A DNA stretch of 64,000 nt from Lutibacter citreus (GCF_003260195.1 NZ_QEIH01000005.1:310001-374000); one strand, 5' to 3'; shown: positions 37,119 to 47,246, counted from the first letter of the stretch. A program made the numbers and translations. The notes: generated by a model not told the origin, from the sequence alone.

Positions 37119-38327
37119 TTAACTGTCACATTCTAGTAAAGCCATATAAAAGCCATCATAACCTGTTTTAAATGGAGATACTTTATGATCTTTAATAATT
37201 CTAAAATTAGGATTATTCTTTAAAAAAGTTTTTACTTGTTTTTCATTTTCAGAAGGTAAAATAGAGCAAGTAGCATATACTAATTTACCTCCAACTTTTA
37301 CAAGTTGAGAATAACGTTGTAATATATCGGCTTGTGTTTTAATAATGTTTTCAACAAACTCAGGTTGTAATTTCCATTTACTATCAGGATTTCTTCTTAA
37401 AACACCAATACCACTACATGGCGCATCAATAAGAACTCTATCTGCAGTGCCTTTCATTTTTTTAATTACTTTGGAGTTTTCAATTACTTTGGTAGTAATA
37501 TTATGAGCTCCAGCTCTACGAGTTCTAATTTTTAGTTTCTTTAGTTTACTTTCGTAAATATCAGTAGCAATTATATTTCCTTTATTTTCCATTAAAGCAG
37601 ATAAATGCAATGTTTTACCTCCAGCACCAGCACAAGTATCAATAACACGCATTCCTGGTTTAACATCTAAATAAGCTGCAACTAATTGAGATGAAGCATC
37701 TTGCACTTCAAATAATCCGCTTTTAAAACACTCAGTTCTAAATACGTTAGCACGTTCAACTAATCTTAAAGCGTCTGGATAACCATCAATAAATACAGTC
37801 TCTATACCTTCATCCGCTAATTTTTTTCGTAAAATAGCCTTATTGGTTCTAAGTGTGTTTGTACGTAAAATAACTTCAGCTTGCTTGTTTAGAGCTGTCA
37901 TTTCTTTAGACCAATGTTTTTCGCCTAATTCTTTTATACATAATTCATCTAACCAATCTGGAATAGACTCTTTAAAAACACGTATTTTCTGAAGTTCATC
38001 AAATTTGCCTTTAATTCTTCTTTCAGGAACACCGTGTAATTGAGGCCAATCAGGTAAATCATAACCTTTTAATGTTGCAAAAACGGCAAAGTTCTTCCAA
38101 ACATTTTCAGTAGAATAGTGATCTTTCGTACCTGCAATTTCATTGTACAATCTTTTCCAACGAACCATTTCATAAATGGTTTCGGCAACAAACTTTCTGT
38201 CTCTTGCTCCCCAACGTGCATCACGTTTTAACGCTTTTTGTACAACTTTATCGGCATATTCACCTTCATTAAAAATAAGTTTTAATGAATCCACAACCGT
38301 AAACACTAAATTTCTATGTAATCTCAT
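37119..38327 (-). CDS. RsmB/NOP-family rRNA cytosine-C5 methyltransferase
   Basis: A 402-aa SAM-dependent RNA methyltransferase from the ATG at 38327; the frame opens at a TTG 21 nt earlier, which sits in the promoter. An N-terminal NusB-like/RNA-binding part (~1-140) precedes the Rossmann domain with VIDTCAGAGGKTLHLSAL (SAM site). The catalytic pair of cysteines lies in DAPCSGIGVLRRNPDSKW and VYATCSILPSENE. The family makes m5C in 16S rRNA; the target position here is inferred from the RsmB-like layout. It shares a divergent promoter region with recG. Confidence 0.9.
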   Translation of the reverse strand: MRLHRNLVFTVVDSLKLIFNEGEYADKVVQKALKRDARWGARDRKFVAETIYEMVRWKRLYNEIAGTKDHYSTENVWKNFAVFATLKGYDLPDWPQLHGVPERRIKGKFDELQKIRVFKESIPDWLDELCIKELGEKHWSKEMTALNKQAEVILRTNTLRTNKAILRKKLADEGIETVFIDGYPDALRLVERANVFRTECFKSGLFEVQDASSQLVAAYLDVKPGMRVIDTCAGAGGKTLHLSALMENKGNIIATDIYESKLKKLKIRTRRAGAHNITTKVIENSKVIKKMKGTADRVLIDAPCSGIGVLRRNPDSKWKLQPEFVENIIKTQADILQRYSQLVKVGGKLVYATCSILPSENEKQVKTFLKNNPNFRIIKDHKVSPFKTGYDGFYMALLECDS

Positions 38328-38345
38328 ATAAAAAAAATAAGTGTG

Positions 38346-38403
38346 CAAATATACGAAATTAGATGATAAGAAATTGTTATTTCCCTTTGAATTATTATCT
38401 TCG
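38346..38403. promoter_or_regulatory. Divergent promoter region for the rRNA methyltransferase and recG
   Basis: CAAATATA at 38346-38353 is TATATTTG on the reverse strand (a perfect -7 element for the methyltransferase). TATCTTCG at 38396-38403 is a one-off match on the forward strand for recG. Confidence 0.55.
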
Positions 38404-38420
38404 TTTTATTAAAAAAATGA

Positions 38421-40526
38421 ATGCCTGTTTATAGCTTAAATACTTCAATATCATATTTAAAAGGTGTAGGCCCAAATAGAGCAGATTTATTAAAATCTGA
38501 ACTAGGGATCTTTACATTTGGTGATTTGTTGAATTTTTTTCCAAATAGATATATTGATAGAACACAATTTTTTAAAATTAGTCAGTTACAACAAAATTCG
38601 GCTGAAATACAAATAGTTGGAAAAATCACTAATATAAAAACGGTAAAACAGAAGAGAGGAAGTAGGTTGGTTGCCACTTTTAGAGATGAAACAGGAGCAA
38701 TGGAACTTGTTTGGTTTAGAGGAGCTAAATGGATTAAAGATACTTTAAAAATTAATGAACCTTATGTGATTTTTGGAAAAACAAATCATTTTAATGGCTT
38801 ATTTTCTATGCCACATCCCGAAATGGAATTGGTGGTAGATTACAAAAAAAACTTAAGATCTGCTATGCAACCAGTGTATCCATCAACTGAAAAGTTAGTA
38901 AATAAAGGGATCTCTAACAGGGTAGTTTCAAAAATGATTCAAAGTTTATTTGAAGAATTAGGAGCTAAGTTTCTTGAGACGTTATCAACCCCAATGGTGG
39001 AAGAATTAAAATTAATTTCTAAAACGGAAGCTTTATTTAATATTCATTTTCCAAAAAATCAAGAACTTTTAACTAAAGCACAACGTAGGTTAAAATTTGA
39101 AGAACTGTATTTTATTCAACTTCAGTTAATACGGAAAAAATTAGTAAGAAAGGCAAAAATTAAAGGTTTCAACTTTACAGAAGTTGGCGAAAAATTTAAT
39201 GGGTTTTACACTAATAATTTACCGTTTTCATTAACAAATGCTCAAAAAAGAGTATTAAAAGAAATTCGAAAAGATTTAGGTTCTAATGCTCAAATGAACC
39301 GATTATTACAAGGAGATGTAGGTTCTGGAAAAACAATTGTAGCTTTATTAACAATGTTAATTGCTTTAGATAATGGTTTTCAAGCAGCTTTAATGGCTCC
39401 TACAGAAATTTTAGCTGCGCAACATTTTAATTCAATTGAAGAATTGTTAAGTGGTTTAAATATTAATGTGAAATTACTAACTGGTTCAGTAAAAACAAAA
39501 CAACGAAGAATAATTCATTCAGAATTAGAATCTGGTGAATTAGATATTTTAATTGGTACTCATGCATTAATTGAAGATAAAGTAAAATTTAAAAATTTAG
39601 GTATTGCAATTATTGATGAACAACATAGGTTTGGTGTAGCACAACGTTCTAAAATGTGGCAAAAAAATACGTTGCCACCACATATTTTGGTAATGACAGC
39701 AACTCCAATTCCACGAACTTTGGCAATGAGTGTTTATGGAGATTTAGATATTTCAGTTATAGATGAATTACCACCAGGTAGAAAAGAAATAAAAACGGCT
39801 CATAGATATGATTCAAATAGATTATCTGTTTTTAAATTTTTAAGAGAAGAAATTACAAAAGGGCGTCAGGTATATATTGTATATCCATTAATTAATGAAT
39901 CTGAAGCAATGGATTACAAAGATTTAATGGATGGTTATGAAAGTGTTGTACGTGAATTTCCTTCACCAAATTATCAGGTAAGCATTGTACACGGAAAAAT
40001 GAAACCTGCGGATAAAGAATATGAAATGCAGCGCTTTATTAAAGGTGAAACTCAAATTATGGTTGCTACTACGGTAATTGAAGTTGGTGTAAATATTCCC
40101 AACGCAAGTGTTATGGTTATTGAAAGTGCAGAGAGATTTGGATTATCTCAATTACACCAATTAAGAGGAAGAGTAGGGCGTGGAGCAGAACAAAGTTATT
40201 GTATTTTAATGACTAGTTTTAAATTATCGTCTGATGGGAAAACACGTTTAAATACAATGGTAGATACTAGTGATGGATTTAAAATAGCTGAAGTAGATTT
40301 AAAATTAAGAGGTCCTGGTAATTTAATGGGAACGCAACAAAGCGGGGTTCTTAATTTAAAAATTGCAGATATTATAAAGGATTCAGGAATTTTAAAAACA
40401 GCAAGAAGAATTGCTATTGAAACCTTAACTATAGACCCTGCATTAAATTCTTCAGAAAACTTACCAATAAGGCGAGCATATCAGAAAATTAGTAAAAACA
40501 GTACAATTTGGTCTAACATTAGTTGA
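38421..40526 (+). CDS. recG: ATP-dependent DNA helicase RecG
   Basis: A 701-aa branch-migrating helicase that remodels stalled forks and Holliday junctions. The N-terminal wedge/OB domain (~1-230, with PNRYIDRTQF) is followed by helicase motifs I (GDVGSGKT), II (DEQH in AIIDEQHRFG), III (TATPIPRT) and VI (QLHQLRGRVGRG), then the TRG/C-terminal part. Full length. The ATG at 38421 is chosen because it gives MPVYSLNTSISYLKGVG, the family's usual start. Confidence 0.97.
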   Translation: MPVYSLNTSISYLKGVGPNRADLLKSELGIFTFGDLLNFFPNRYIDRTQFFKISQLQQNSAEIQIVGKITNIKTVKQKRGSRLVATFRDETGAMELVWFRGAKWIKDTLKINEPYVIFGKTNHFNGLFSMPHPEMELVVDYKKNLRSAMQPVYPSTEKLVNKGISNRVVSKMIQSLFEELGAKFLETLSTPMVEELKLISKTEALFNIHFPKNQELLTKAQRRLKFEELYFIQLQLIRKKLVRKAKIKGFNFTEVGEKFNGFYTNNLPFSLTNAQKRVLKEIRKDLGSNAQMNRLLQGDVGSGKTIVALLTMLIALDNGFQAALMAPTEILAAQHFNSIEELLSGLNINVKLLTGSVKTKQRRIIHSELESGELDILIGTHALIEDKVKFKNLGIAIIDEQHRFGVAQRSKMWQKNTLPPHILVMTATPIPRTLAMSVYGDLDISVIDELPPGRKEIKTAHRYDSNRLSVFKFLREEITKGRQVYIVYPLINESEAMDYKDLMDGYESVVREFPSPNYQVSIVHGKMKPADKEYEMQRFIKGETQIMVATTVIEVGVNIPNASVMVIESAERFGLSQLHQLRGRVGRGAEQSYCILMTSFKLSSDGKTRLNTMVDTSDGFKIAEVDLKLRGPGNLMGTQQSGVLNLKIADIIKDSGILKTARRIAIETLTIDPALNSSENLPIRRAYQKISKNSTIWSNIS

Positions 40527-40593
40527 TACTACTATTTTTAAATATGTAACTATTTTGTAGATTTGAGTACTAACAAGTAAAAACAGAATTATT

Positions 40594-41712
40594 ATGGGAA
40601 TATTTGATGATATAAAGAAAAAGTTAAGTCACGAATTTATTGATATAATTGAATGGTTGGATTTTACTGATTCTACAATTGTTCATAGATTTGAACGTTA
40701 TCAAAACGAAATAAAAAACAATGCTCAGCTTATTGTTAGAGAAGGGCAAACCGCAGTTTTTATTAATGAAGGTCAACTCGCTGATGTTTTTACACCTGGA
40801 ACATATACGTTAAACACAAAAAACTTACCAATTTTAACAACTTTAAAAGGTTGGAAATACGGGTTTAATAGTCCGTTTAAGGCCGAAGTTTATTTTGTAA
40901 ATACTCATTTGTTTACAGATGAAAAATGGGGAACAAAAAATCCAATTACTTTAAGTGATGATCGGTTTGGGTTGGTAGAAATTAGAGCTTTTGGAACTTA
41001 TGCTTTTAAAATAAACGATGCCGGAAAATTTATTATTGATATAGTTGGAACAGATGCCAATTTTACAAATTATGAAATTAATGAACATCTTAAAAGTTTA
41101 ATTGCAACTAGATTTACTGATACCGTTGGAAGCGCAAACCTACCTATAGAACTGTATGCAACCAATATAACTGAACTTTCAGAAACGTGTAAAGAAGTTA
41201 TGCAACCCGAGTTTAATTCCGTTGGGATTTCATTGGAGAAGTTTTTTATAGAAAATGTTTCAATGCCAGAAGATTTAAAAAAGGAAATCTTTGAATACAG
41301 TAGAATTGATAAATTAGATTTAGATAAATTAACTAAATTTAAAACAGCCAAAGCAATTGAAGTTGCGGCAGCAAACGAAGGAGGAACAGCAGGAGCAGGA
41401 ATGGGAATGGGAATGGGGTTTGCATTGGCTCAGCAAATGGGAGGAATGATGAATCCTGCAGCAACGCAGCAACCAAATATGGCTACTCCACCACCAATGC
41501 CGGTTCAAGTTCAATATTTTTATGCAGTAAATGGTCAGCAAATGGGACCTGTTTCTTTAGAGCAGTTAAAAGGTTTTTTTGCAAACCGAACAATTAATAA
41601 AGATTCATTAATTTGGAAACAAGGAATGTTAAATTGGACGGCTTTAAAAGATATACCAGAATTACAGTCCTTTTTAGGTGGTAGTATGCCGCCTCCATTA
41701 CCAACAGTTTAA
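40594..41712 (+). CDS. SPFH-domain protein with C-terminal GYF_2-like domain
   Basis: A 372-aa protein. Residues ~25-240 form an SPFH (band 7/stomatin-like) domain of the YdjI/'virion core protein-like' kind. A Gly/Met-rich linker (~265-300, repeated GMGMG) follows, and residues ~305-365 are a GYF_2 domain (QQMGPVSLEQLKGFF, GMLNWTALKDIPEL). No signal peptide or clear transmembrane helix is seen, so it may attach to the inner membrane from the cytoplasm. It is followed by a zinc-ribbon membrane protein. SPFH/zinc-ribbon pairs are common in bacteria, but their job is unclear; membrane-stress roles have been proposed. Confidence 0.8.
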   Translation: MGIFDDIKKKLSHEFIDIIEWLDFTDSTIVHRFERYQNEIKNNAQLIVREGQTAVFINEGQLADVFTPGTYTLNTKNLPILTTLKGWKYGFNSPFKAEVYFVNTHLFTDEKWGTKNPITLSDDRFGLVEIRAFGTYAFKINDAGKFIIDIVGTDANFTNYEINEHLKSLIATRFTDTVGSANLPIELYATNITELSETCKEVMQPEFNSVGISLEKFFIENVSMPEDLKKEIFEYSRIDKLDLDKLTKFKTAKAIEVAAANEGGTAGAGMGMGMGFALAQQMGGMMNPAATQQPNMATPPPMPVQVQYFYAVNGQQMGPVSLEQLKGFFANRTINKDSLIWKQGMLNWTALKDIPELQSFLGGSMPPPLPTV

Positions 41713-41751
41713 AATATATAGTATACCTAATTTATTAAAGTCATACAATTG

Positions 41752-41838
41752 GTCTTGCTGAACTTGTTTCCGCATCAATTAATAGGTGAAACTCAATAAA
41801 ATTTTGATGAGACCCTTAAACAAGTTCGGGGTGACGAT
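41752..41838. repeat. Dispersed intergenic repeat, family B, inverted copy
   Basis: Its reverse complement starts TCGTCACCCCGAACTTGTTT and continues into GGGTCTCATCAAAA, matching the copy at 22411 in the opposite orientation. The left end GCTGAACTTGTTTC is the complementary arm. Confidence 0.75.
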
Positions 41839-41895
41839 TGTTAAATGATTTATTACATACATTTTGAAAATATCTAAAATTGTTATTAGCAACAA

Positions 41896-42999
41896 ATGGA
41901 AGAACTTAAAAAAGCAACTTTAGAGAATAAAAAATCTTGTTCCCAATGTGGGGCCGAATTATTATATAAACCCGGTTCTACCGTTGTACACTGTGATTAT
42001 TGTGGAAATGATGAGGAAATTATAGTTAATGAAAACGGATTTGAAGAATTAGAACTCAAACCTTATTTAGAAGAGATGGGATCTTTATCCCATTCAGAAG
42101 AAATTTTAATGTTGCGTTGCAATAGTTGTGGAGCAAATCAACATATTCAAGATAATTATAAATCTTTGAATTGTGTGTATTGTACCATGCCGTTAATTCG
42201 TGATGATGCTAAATTGGAAAGCTGGATTTTACCCGGAGCTATAGTTCCATTTCAGTTAGAAGTTGAAAAGTCTCACAGTATATTTTCAAACTGGGTAAAA
42301 GGATTATGGTTTGCGCCAAATAATTTAAAAAAGGCAGCTTTAGATTTAGAAAATACCAAAGGATTGTATTTGCCTTATTGGACATTTGATGCTCAATTAA
42401 ATGCGCAATATGAAGGTGAAAGAGGTGATTATTACTATGTAACTGTTTCGTATACTACTAATGAAAAAGGAAAAACAGTTAGAAAAACTAGACAAGAGCG
42501 CAGAACTCGCTGGACATATGCTTCAGGAACTATAAATGGATTTGTAGATGATACATTGATAAAAGCTTCAAACCAAAAAAAGAATACAATCCCTGCAAAA
42601 ATTTCTAATTGGAATTTAAAAGAACTAAAGCCATTTAATTCTAATTTTTTATCTGGTTTTATTACTGAAAAGTATACAATCCCTTTAAAAGATGGTTATT
42701 TTACAGCTACAAAAGAAGCAAAACAAATAGCAAAAAGATGGGCTTGTAGAGATATTGGAGGAGATACTCAACGAGTTAGTAATTTAGATATGAAATTGAG
42801 TGAAGAGACATTCAAACATATTTTATTACCAATTTATATTAGTTCTTATAAATATAAAGGCAAAATTTATCAGTTTTATATAAACGGTCAAACAGGAAGT
42901 TATACAGGGTCAAGGCCTTATTCTTACTTCAAAATTGCGATTTTAGTACTATCTATTATAGTTGTAATTGCAATTATTGCAATGCTTAGTAAACAATAA
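41896..42999 (+). CDS. Double zinc-ribbon protein with C-terminal membrane anchor
   Basis: A 367-aa protein with two Cys4 zinc ribbons (C15, C18, C33, C36 and C75, C78, C93, C96). A ~230-residue beta-rich domain (with WTFDAQLNAQYEGERGDYYY and ERRTRWTYASGTINGF) and a single transmembrane helix near the C-terminus (~342-363) follow. Similar proteins are often mislabelled as TFIIB- or PriA-like because of the ribbon. It lies 183 nt after the SPFH gene in the same direction, with a repeat element between them. The pair probably acts together at the membrane; this is inference. Confidence 0.75.
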   Translation: MEELKKATLENKKSCSQCGAELLYKPGSTVVHCDYCGNDEEIIVNENGFEELELKPYLEEMGSLSHSEEILMLRCNSCGANQHIQDNYKSLNCVYCTMPLIRDDAKLESWILPGAIVPFQLEVEKSHSIFSNWVKGLWFAPNNLKKAALDLENTKGLYLPYWTFDAQLNAQYEGERGDYYYVTVSYTTNEKGKTVRKTRQERRTRWTYASGTINGFVDDTLIKASNQKKNTIPAKISNWNLKELKPFNSNFLSGFITEKYTIPLKDGYFTATKEAKQIAKRWACRDIGGDTQRVSNLDMKLSEETFKHILLPIYISSYKYKGKIYQFYINGQTGSYTGSRPYSYFKIAILVLSIIVVIAIIAMLSKQ

Positions 43000-43042
43000 A
43001 GAACTTTTAACTTCAAACTTTTAAGATTCAACTTGGTTTGAT

Positions 43043-43050
43043 TATCTTTG
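43043..43050 (+). promoter_or_regulatory. Predicted -7 element of pheT
   Basis: TATCTTTG fits TAnnTTTG and lies 26 nt before the ATG. Confidence 0.55.
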
Positions 43051-43076
43051 CCATTCGAAAAAAATAATCATATAAA

Positions 43077-45503
43077 ATGAAGATATCATACAATTGGTTA
43101 AAACAGTTTTTAAAAGTTGATTGGGAAGCTGAAAAAACAGGAGAATTGTTAACCGATTTAGGTTTAGAAGTTGAAGGAATTGAAACTGTTGAATCTATAA
43201 AAGGAAGTCTTGAAGGAATTGTAATTGGTAAAGTTTTAACTTGTATTCAACATCCTAATGCAGATAGACTTAAAATAACAACTGTTGATTTAGGCGATGA
43301 AGCACCAATTCAAATAGTATGTGGAGCACCAAATGTGGCTGCAGGACAAACTGTTCCTGTTGCAACTGTTGGAACGGTTTTATATGATGATAATGGTGAA
43401 AGCTTTAAAATTAAGAAAGGTAAAATTAGAGGTGAAGAAAGTCACGGAATGATTTGTGCCGAAGATGAACTTGGATTAGGAAAAAGTCATGATGGTATTA
43501 TGGTGTTGGATGAAGCTTTAAAAGCTGGAACGCCTGCTGCTGAAGTATTCAATATTGAAAAGGATGAAGTTTTTGAAATTGGATTAACACCAAATAGAGC
43601 TGATGCAATGAGTCATTTTGGTACGGCAAGAGATTTACGTGCTGGACTTATTCAAAATGATGTTTCTTTAGAATTAATTTCACCTTCAGTTTCTAGTTTC
43701 CATATAGATGATAGAAGTTTAAGATTTGATGTTGTAGTAGAAGATGTTGAAAAAGCACCTAGATATGTAGGGGTAACTATTTCAGATATTACAGTAAAAG
43801 ATTCTCCAGAATGGATTCAAAATAGGTTAAAAGCAATTGGATTAAAACCTATAAATAATATTGTTGATGTAACTAATTATGTATTACACGAATTAGGACA
43901 ACCATTACATGCTTTTGATGCTGCTAAAGTAAAAGGAAACAAAATTATTGTTAAAACATTACCGGCAGGAACAAAATTTGTAACTCTTGATGAAGTTGAA
44001 CGTGAATTACACGAGGAAGATTTAATGATTTGTAATGGTAATGAAGAGCCAATGTGTATTGCAGGTGTATTTGGAGGCTTAAACTCTGGTGTTACAGAAA
44101 ATACAACTACAATATTTTTAGAAAGTGCTTATTTTAATCCAGTTGCAGTTCGTAAAACAGCAAAAAGACATGCTTTAAATACTGATGCTTCTTTTAGATT
44201 TGAAAGAGGAATTGATCCAAATATTACTGAATATGCTTTAAAGCGTGCGGCAAATTTAATTATTGAAATTGCTGGAGGGAAAGTTTCTTCTGAAGTAATG
44301 GATTCTTATCCAACTAAAATTGAACCAAATCAGGTTTTTCTTTCTTTTGAAAAAATGGATCGTTTAATTGGAGCTAAAATTCCAAGAGAAATGGTTAAAA
44401 ATATTTTAGCATCTTTAGATATTAAATTTAATAGTGTAACTGATGGAGGTATTGGATTAACAATTCCTGCTTATAGAGTTGATGTTACAAGAGAAGCAGA
44501 TGTTATTGAGGAAATTTTACGTGTGTATGGTTATAATAATGTTGAATTTTCACATAAATTAAATACATCAATTGCATTTTCAGATTTTGATAATGTAAAA
44601 ATAGAAAATGTAATTTCTAACCAATTAGTTTCTCAAGGTTTTAATGAAACTATGGCAAATTCATTAACAAAAGCGGATTATCTTTCTTTAACAACAATGT
44701 TAAATGAAGAGCATAATGTAGCTATGTTAAATCCTTTAAGTAATGATTTAGGTGTTATGCGCCAATCAATGTTATTTAGTGGTTTAGAATCTGTTATTTA
44801 TAATATTAATAGAAAAAACAGCTCAGTAAAATTCTTTGAATTTGGTAAAACATACCACAAATTTGAAAGTGGATATTCAGAAGATAAACATTTAACTTTA
44901 TTTGTTTCTGGTAATAGAACTAAAGAACGATGGAATGTAGCTTCAAAAACTTCAGATTTCTTTTATTTAAAAGGAATTGTAGTTACTATTTTGCAGCGTT
45001 TGGGAATTCAAAAAGTAAAAACTACACCAACTAAAAATGATGTTTTCTCTGAAGGAATTACATTAAGCCTAGGGAAAATTAAATTAGTTGATTTAGGTGT
45101 TGTTAAAAAATCTATTAATAAAGAATTTGGAATTAAACAAGAAGTTCTATTTGCAGATTTTAATTGGGCAAACCTTATAAAAGTTGGAGGGAAATCTTCA
45201 ATAAATGTATCAGGTTTACCTAAATTTCAAGCTGTTAAACGTGATTTTGCGTTGCTTTTAGATAAAGAAACTACTTTTAGTGAAATTTACAGTTTGGCAT
45301 TTCAAGCTGAAAAGAAATTATTAAAAGATGTTGATTTATTTGATGTTTACGAAGGTGATAAATTAGAAGAAGGTAAAAAATCTTATGCCGTTAGCTTTTT
45401 ATTGCAAGACGAAAACAAAACCTTAAATGATAAACAAATTGATAAAATAATGCAAAAGTTACAACAAACATTTGAAAAGAATGTTGGAGCTAGTTTAAGA
45501 TAA
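43077..45503 (+). CDS. pheT: Phenylalanine--tRNA ligase beta subunit
   Basis: An 808-aa beta chain of the (alpha-beta)2 PheRS. The tRNA-binding (EMAP-like) domain is at ~40-150 (HPNADRLKITTVDLG), B3/B4 at ~210-395 (NIVDVTNYVLHELGQPLHAFD), B5 at ~405-475, the core synthetase-like domain at ~480-700, and the FDX-ACB anticodon-binding domain at ~715-808. PheS is not in the window, so the subunits are encoded apart here. Length is normal. Confidence 0.97.
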   Translation: MKISYNWLKQFLKVDWEAEKTGELLTDLGLEVEGIETVESIKGSLEGIVIGKVLTCIQHPNADRLKITTVDLGDEAPIQIVCGAPNVAAGQTVPVATVGTVLYDDNGESFKIKKGKIRGEESHGMICAEDELGLGKSHDGIMVLDEALKAGTPAAEVFNIEKDEVFEIGLTPNRADAMSHFGTARDLRAGLIQNDVSLELISPSVSSFHIDDRSLRFDVVVEDVEKAPRYVGVTISDITVKDSPEWIQNRLKAIGLKPINNIVDVTNYVLHELGQPLHAFDAAKVKGNKIIVKTLPAGTKFVTLDEVERELHEEDLMICNGNEEPMCIAGVFGGLNSGVTENTTTIFLESAYFNPVAVRKTAKRHALNTDASFRFERGIDPNITEYALKRAANLIIEIAGGKVSSEVMDSYPTKIEPNQVFLSFEKMDRLIGAKIPREMVKNILASLDIKFNSVTDGGIGLTIPAYRVDVTREADVIEEILRVYGYNNVEFSHKLNTSIAFSDFDNVKIENVISNQLVSQGFNETMANSLTKADYLSLTTMLNEEHNVAMLNPLSNDLGVMRQSMLFSGLESVIYNINRKNSSVKFFEFGKTYHKFESGYSEDKHLTLFVSGNRTKERWNVASKTSDFFYLKGIVVTILQRLGIQKVKTTPTKNDVFSEGITLSLGKIKLVDLGVVKKSINKEFGIKQEVLFADFNWANLIKVGGKSSINVSGLPKFQAVKRDFALLLDKETTFSEIYSLAFQAEKKLLKDVDLFDVYEGDKLEEGKKSYAVSFLLQDENKTLNDKQIDKIMQKLQQTFEKNVGASLR

Positions 45504-45510
45504 ACAATTA

Positions 45511-45589
45511 AAAACTGCCTAAAAAGTAAATTTACGTCTACCTGAATTTATTTCAGAATGACGGGCTTCAAAACTTTTTAGGCAGTTTT
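45511..45589. terminator. pheT terminator carrying a repeat element in its loop
   Basis: AAAACTGCCTAAAAAGT (45511-45527) and ACTTTTTAGGCAGTTTT (45573-45589) form a perfect 17-bp stem followed by more T. The 45-nt loop contains a second hairpin, CTGAA/TTCAG flanked by CGTC/GACG, that matches family B repeats. Confidence 0.85.
45534..45564. repeat. Family B half-element inside the pheT terminator loop
   Basis: ACGTCTACCTGAATTTATTT then CAGAATGACGG is the outer-hairpin half of family B (compare CGTCACCCTGAACTTGTTTC at 22412). Only one arm of the larger element is present. Confidence 0.6.
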
Positions 45590-45595
45590 TTTTAC

Positions 45596-45603
45596 TAATT
45601 TTG
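45596..45603 (+). promoter_or_regulatory. Predicted -7 element of pyrD
   Basis: TAATTTTG fits TAnnTTTG. Its last bases overlap the TTG at 45601, so that codon cannot be the start; the ATG at 45619 is about 10 nt after the predicted start point. Confidence 0.6.
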
Positions 45604-45618
45604 CACAAATATTACCAT

Positions 45619-46656
45619 ATGTACAAAAGTATTATTCGTCCTTTATTTTTTCTTTTTGATCCAGAGAAAATCCATCATTTTATATTTTCATTAATAAAAA
45701 CGCTTTCAAAAATCCCTGGTGTTTCTTCAATATTTAGAAGTTTATTTCAAATAAATGATAAAAAATTAGAACGTAAATTATTCGGCTTAACATTTAAGAA
45801 TCCTGTTGGTTTAGCTGCTGGTTTTGATAAAAATGCAGTTTTATATAATGAATTGGGCAATTTTGGATTTGGATTTGTAGAAATTGGAACTGTAACCCCA
45901 AATGCACAAGAAGGAAATCCTAAAAAAAGAATATTTAGGTTAAAAGCAGACAATGGCTTAATTAATAGAATGGGTTTTAATAACGGTGGTGTAGAAGCAG
46001 CTATTGAAAAATTAAAACAGAATAAAGGCAAAATTATTATTGGAGGGAATATAGGTAAGAATACGGCTACAATGCCTGAAAATTATACAAAAGACTATTT
46101 AGAGTGTTTTAAAGCACTTCACCCATATGTTGATTATTTTGTTTTAAATGTTAGTTGCCCAAATGTTGGTAGCCACGCAAAACTTAATGATAAAGATTAT
46201 TTGTTAGAACTGATTACGGCAGTTCAAAAAATGAATAAAACTTTTGATATTCAAAGACCAATTTTATTGAAAATTGCACCAGATTTAAATGAAATTCAAT
46301 TAGATGAAATTATAGATTTGGTTGATGAAACTAAAATTGACGGTATTATAGCCTCAAATACCTCAGTAAACAGAGAAGGATTAATAGCATCTAAAGAACA
46401 ATTAGAAACTATTGGTAACGGAGGTTTAAGTGGAAAACCAGTAAAAGATAGAAGTACAAAGGTTATTAAATATTTAGCTGAAAAATCGAACAAAGCATTT
46501 CCTATTATTGGTGTAGGTGGAATTCATTCAGCTGAGGATGCTCTTGAAAAATTGAATGCAGGAGCAGATTTGGTTCAAATTTATACTGGGTTTATTTATG
46601 AAGGCCCAGGATTGGTTAAGGAAATTAACAAGGCTATTTTAAATGATTTAAATTAG
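45619..46656 (+). CDS. pyrD: Dihydroorotate dehydrogenase (quinone), class 2
   Basis: A 345-aa FMN enzyme oxidising dihydroorotate to orotate in pyrimidine synthesis and passing electrons to the quinone pool. The N-terminal helical membrane-association segment ([20 protein letters not shown]) marks class 2. The barrel has [23 protein letters not shown] with the catalytic Ser region, and [16 protein letters not shown]. The start is set by the promoter position. Its stop codon overlaps that of the converging GNAT gene by three to four bases. Confidence 0.96.
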   Translation: MYKSIIRPLFFLFDPEKIHHFIFSLIKTLSKIPGVSSIFRSLFQINDKKLERKLFGLTFKNPVGLAAGFDKNAVLYNELGNFGFGFVEIGTVTPNAQEGNPKKRIFRLKADNGLINRMGFNNGGVEAAIEKLKQNKGKIIIGGNIGKNTATMPENYTKDYLECFKALHPYVDYFVLNVSCPNVGSHAKLNDKDYLLELITAVQKMNKTFDIQRPILLKIAPDLNEIQLDEIIDLVDETKIDGIIASNTSVNREGLIASKEQLETIGNGGLSGKPVKDRSTKVIKYLAEKSNKAFPIIGVGGIHSAEDALEKLNAGADLVQIYTGFIYEGPGLVKEINKAILNDLN

Positions 46657-47147
46657 TTAACAGTTAATTCTAAGATAAAATCATCCATAATAAATCCATT
46701 TCCAATATCAGTTTTTACAGTATCGGTTTTAATAAATCCAAATTTGTGATACCATTTTATGGAATTGGAATTATACCTATTTACAGTTAACCATATTGTT
46801 TTAAAACCATTTTCTTTAGCAAACTTTATTGTAAAATTTAAAAGTTGTGCTCCAAAACCAGAACCTTTTTTATTCTGGTCCACATAAATTTTACTAATCA
46901 TTAATTTTTTAGATTCAGGATTAGGAACTATACCTATATAACCAACAGGTTTAAGATTATTAGAAATTATATAATAGTCATATCCTGTATTTAATTGATT
47001 GGAAATGGCTTTAAAATTTTGAAATTTGTTAAGCATATAATCAACTTGTTCTTGTCCAATAATAGGAGTGTAGTGTGCATTCCAAATTTCAAAAGCTAGT
47101 TTTTCAACAGCTAATATATCAGTTTTATTAATTACTTTTTTTATCAT
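46653..47147 (-). CDS. GNAT-family N-acetyltransferase
   Basis: A 164-aa acetyltransferase. The acetyl-CoA-binding loop is [18 protein letters not shown] (~90-108), followed by [23 protein letters not shown], a typical GNAT end. The substrate is unknown. It converges on pyrD with overlapping stop codons, leaving no room for a terminator between them, so each transcript probably runs antisense into its neighbour. Confidence 0.85.
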   Translation of the reverse strand: MIKKVINKTDILAVEKLAFEIWNAHYTPIIGQEQVDYMLNKFQNFKAISNQLNTGYDYYIISNNLKPVGYIGIVPNPESKKLMISKIYVDQNKKGSGFGAQLLNFTIKFAKENGFKTIWLTVNRYNSNSIKWYHKFGFIKTDTVKTDIGNGFIMDDFILELTVN

Positions 47148-47246
47148 GTAAAAACCTTTTTTGAAGAATTAAAAGTAAAAAGTAAATCCCAAATATAATA
47201 GCATTAATGTATTTAAATTGAAAGTAATTTATATCTATTCAATTTG

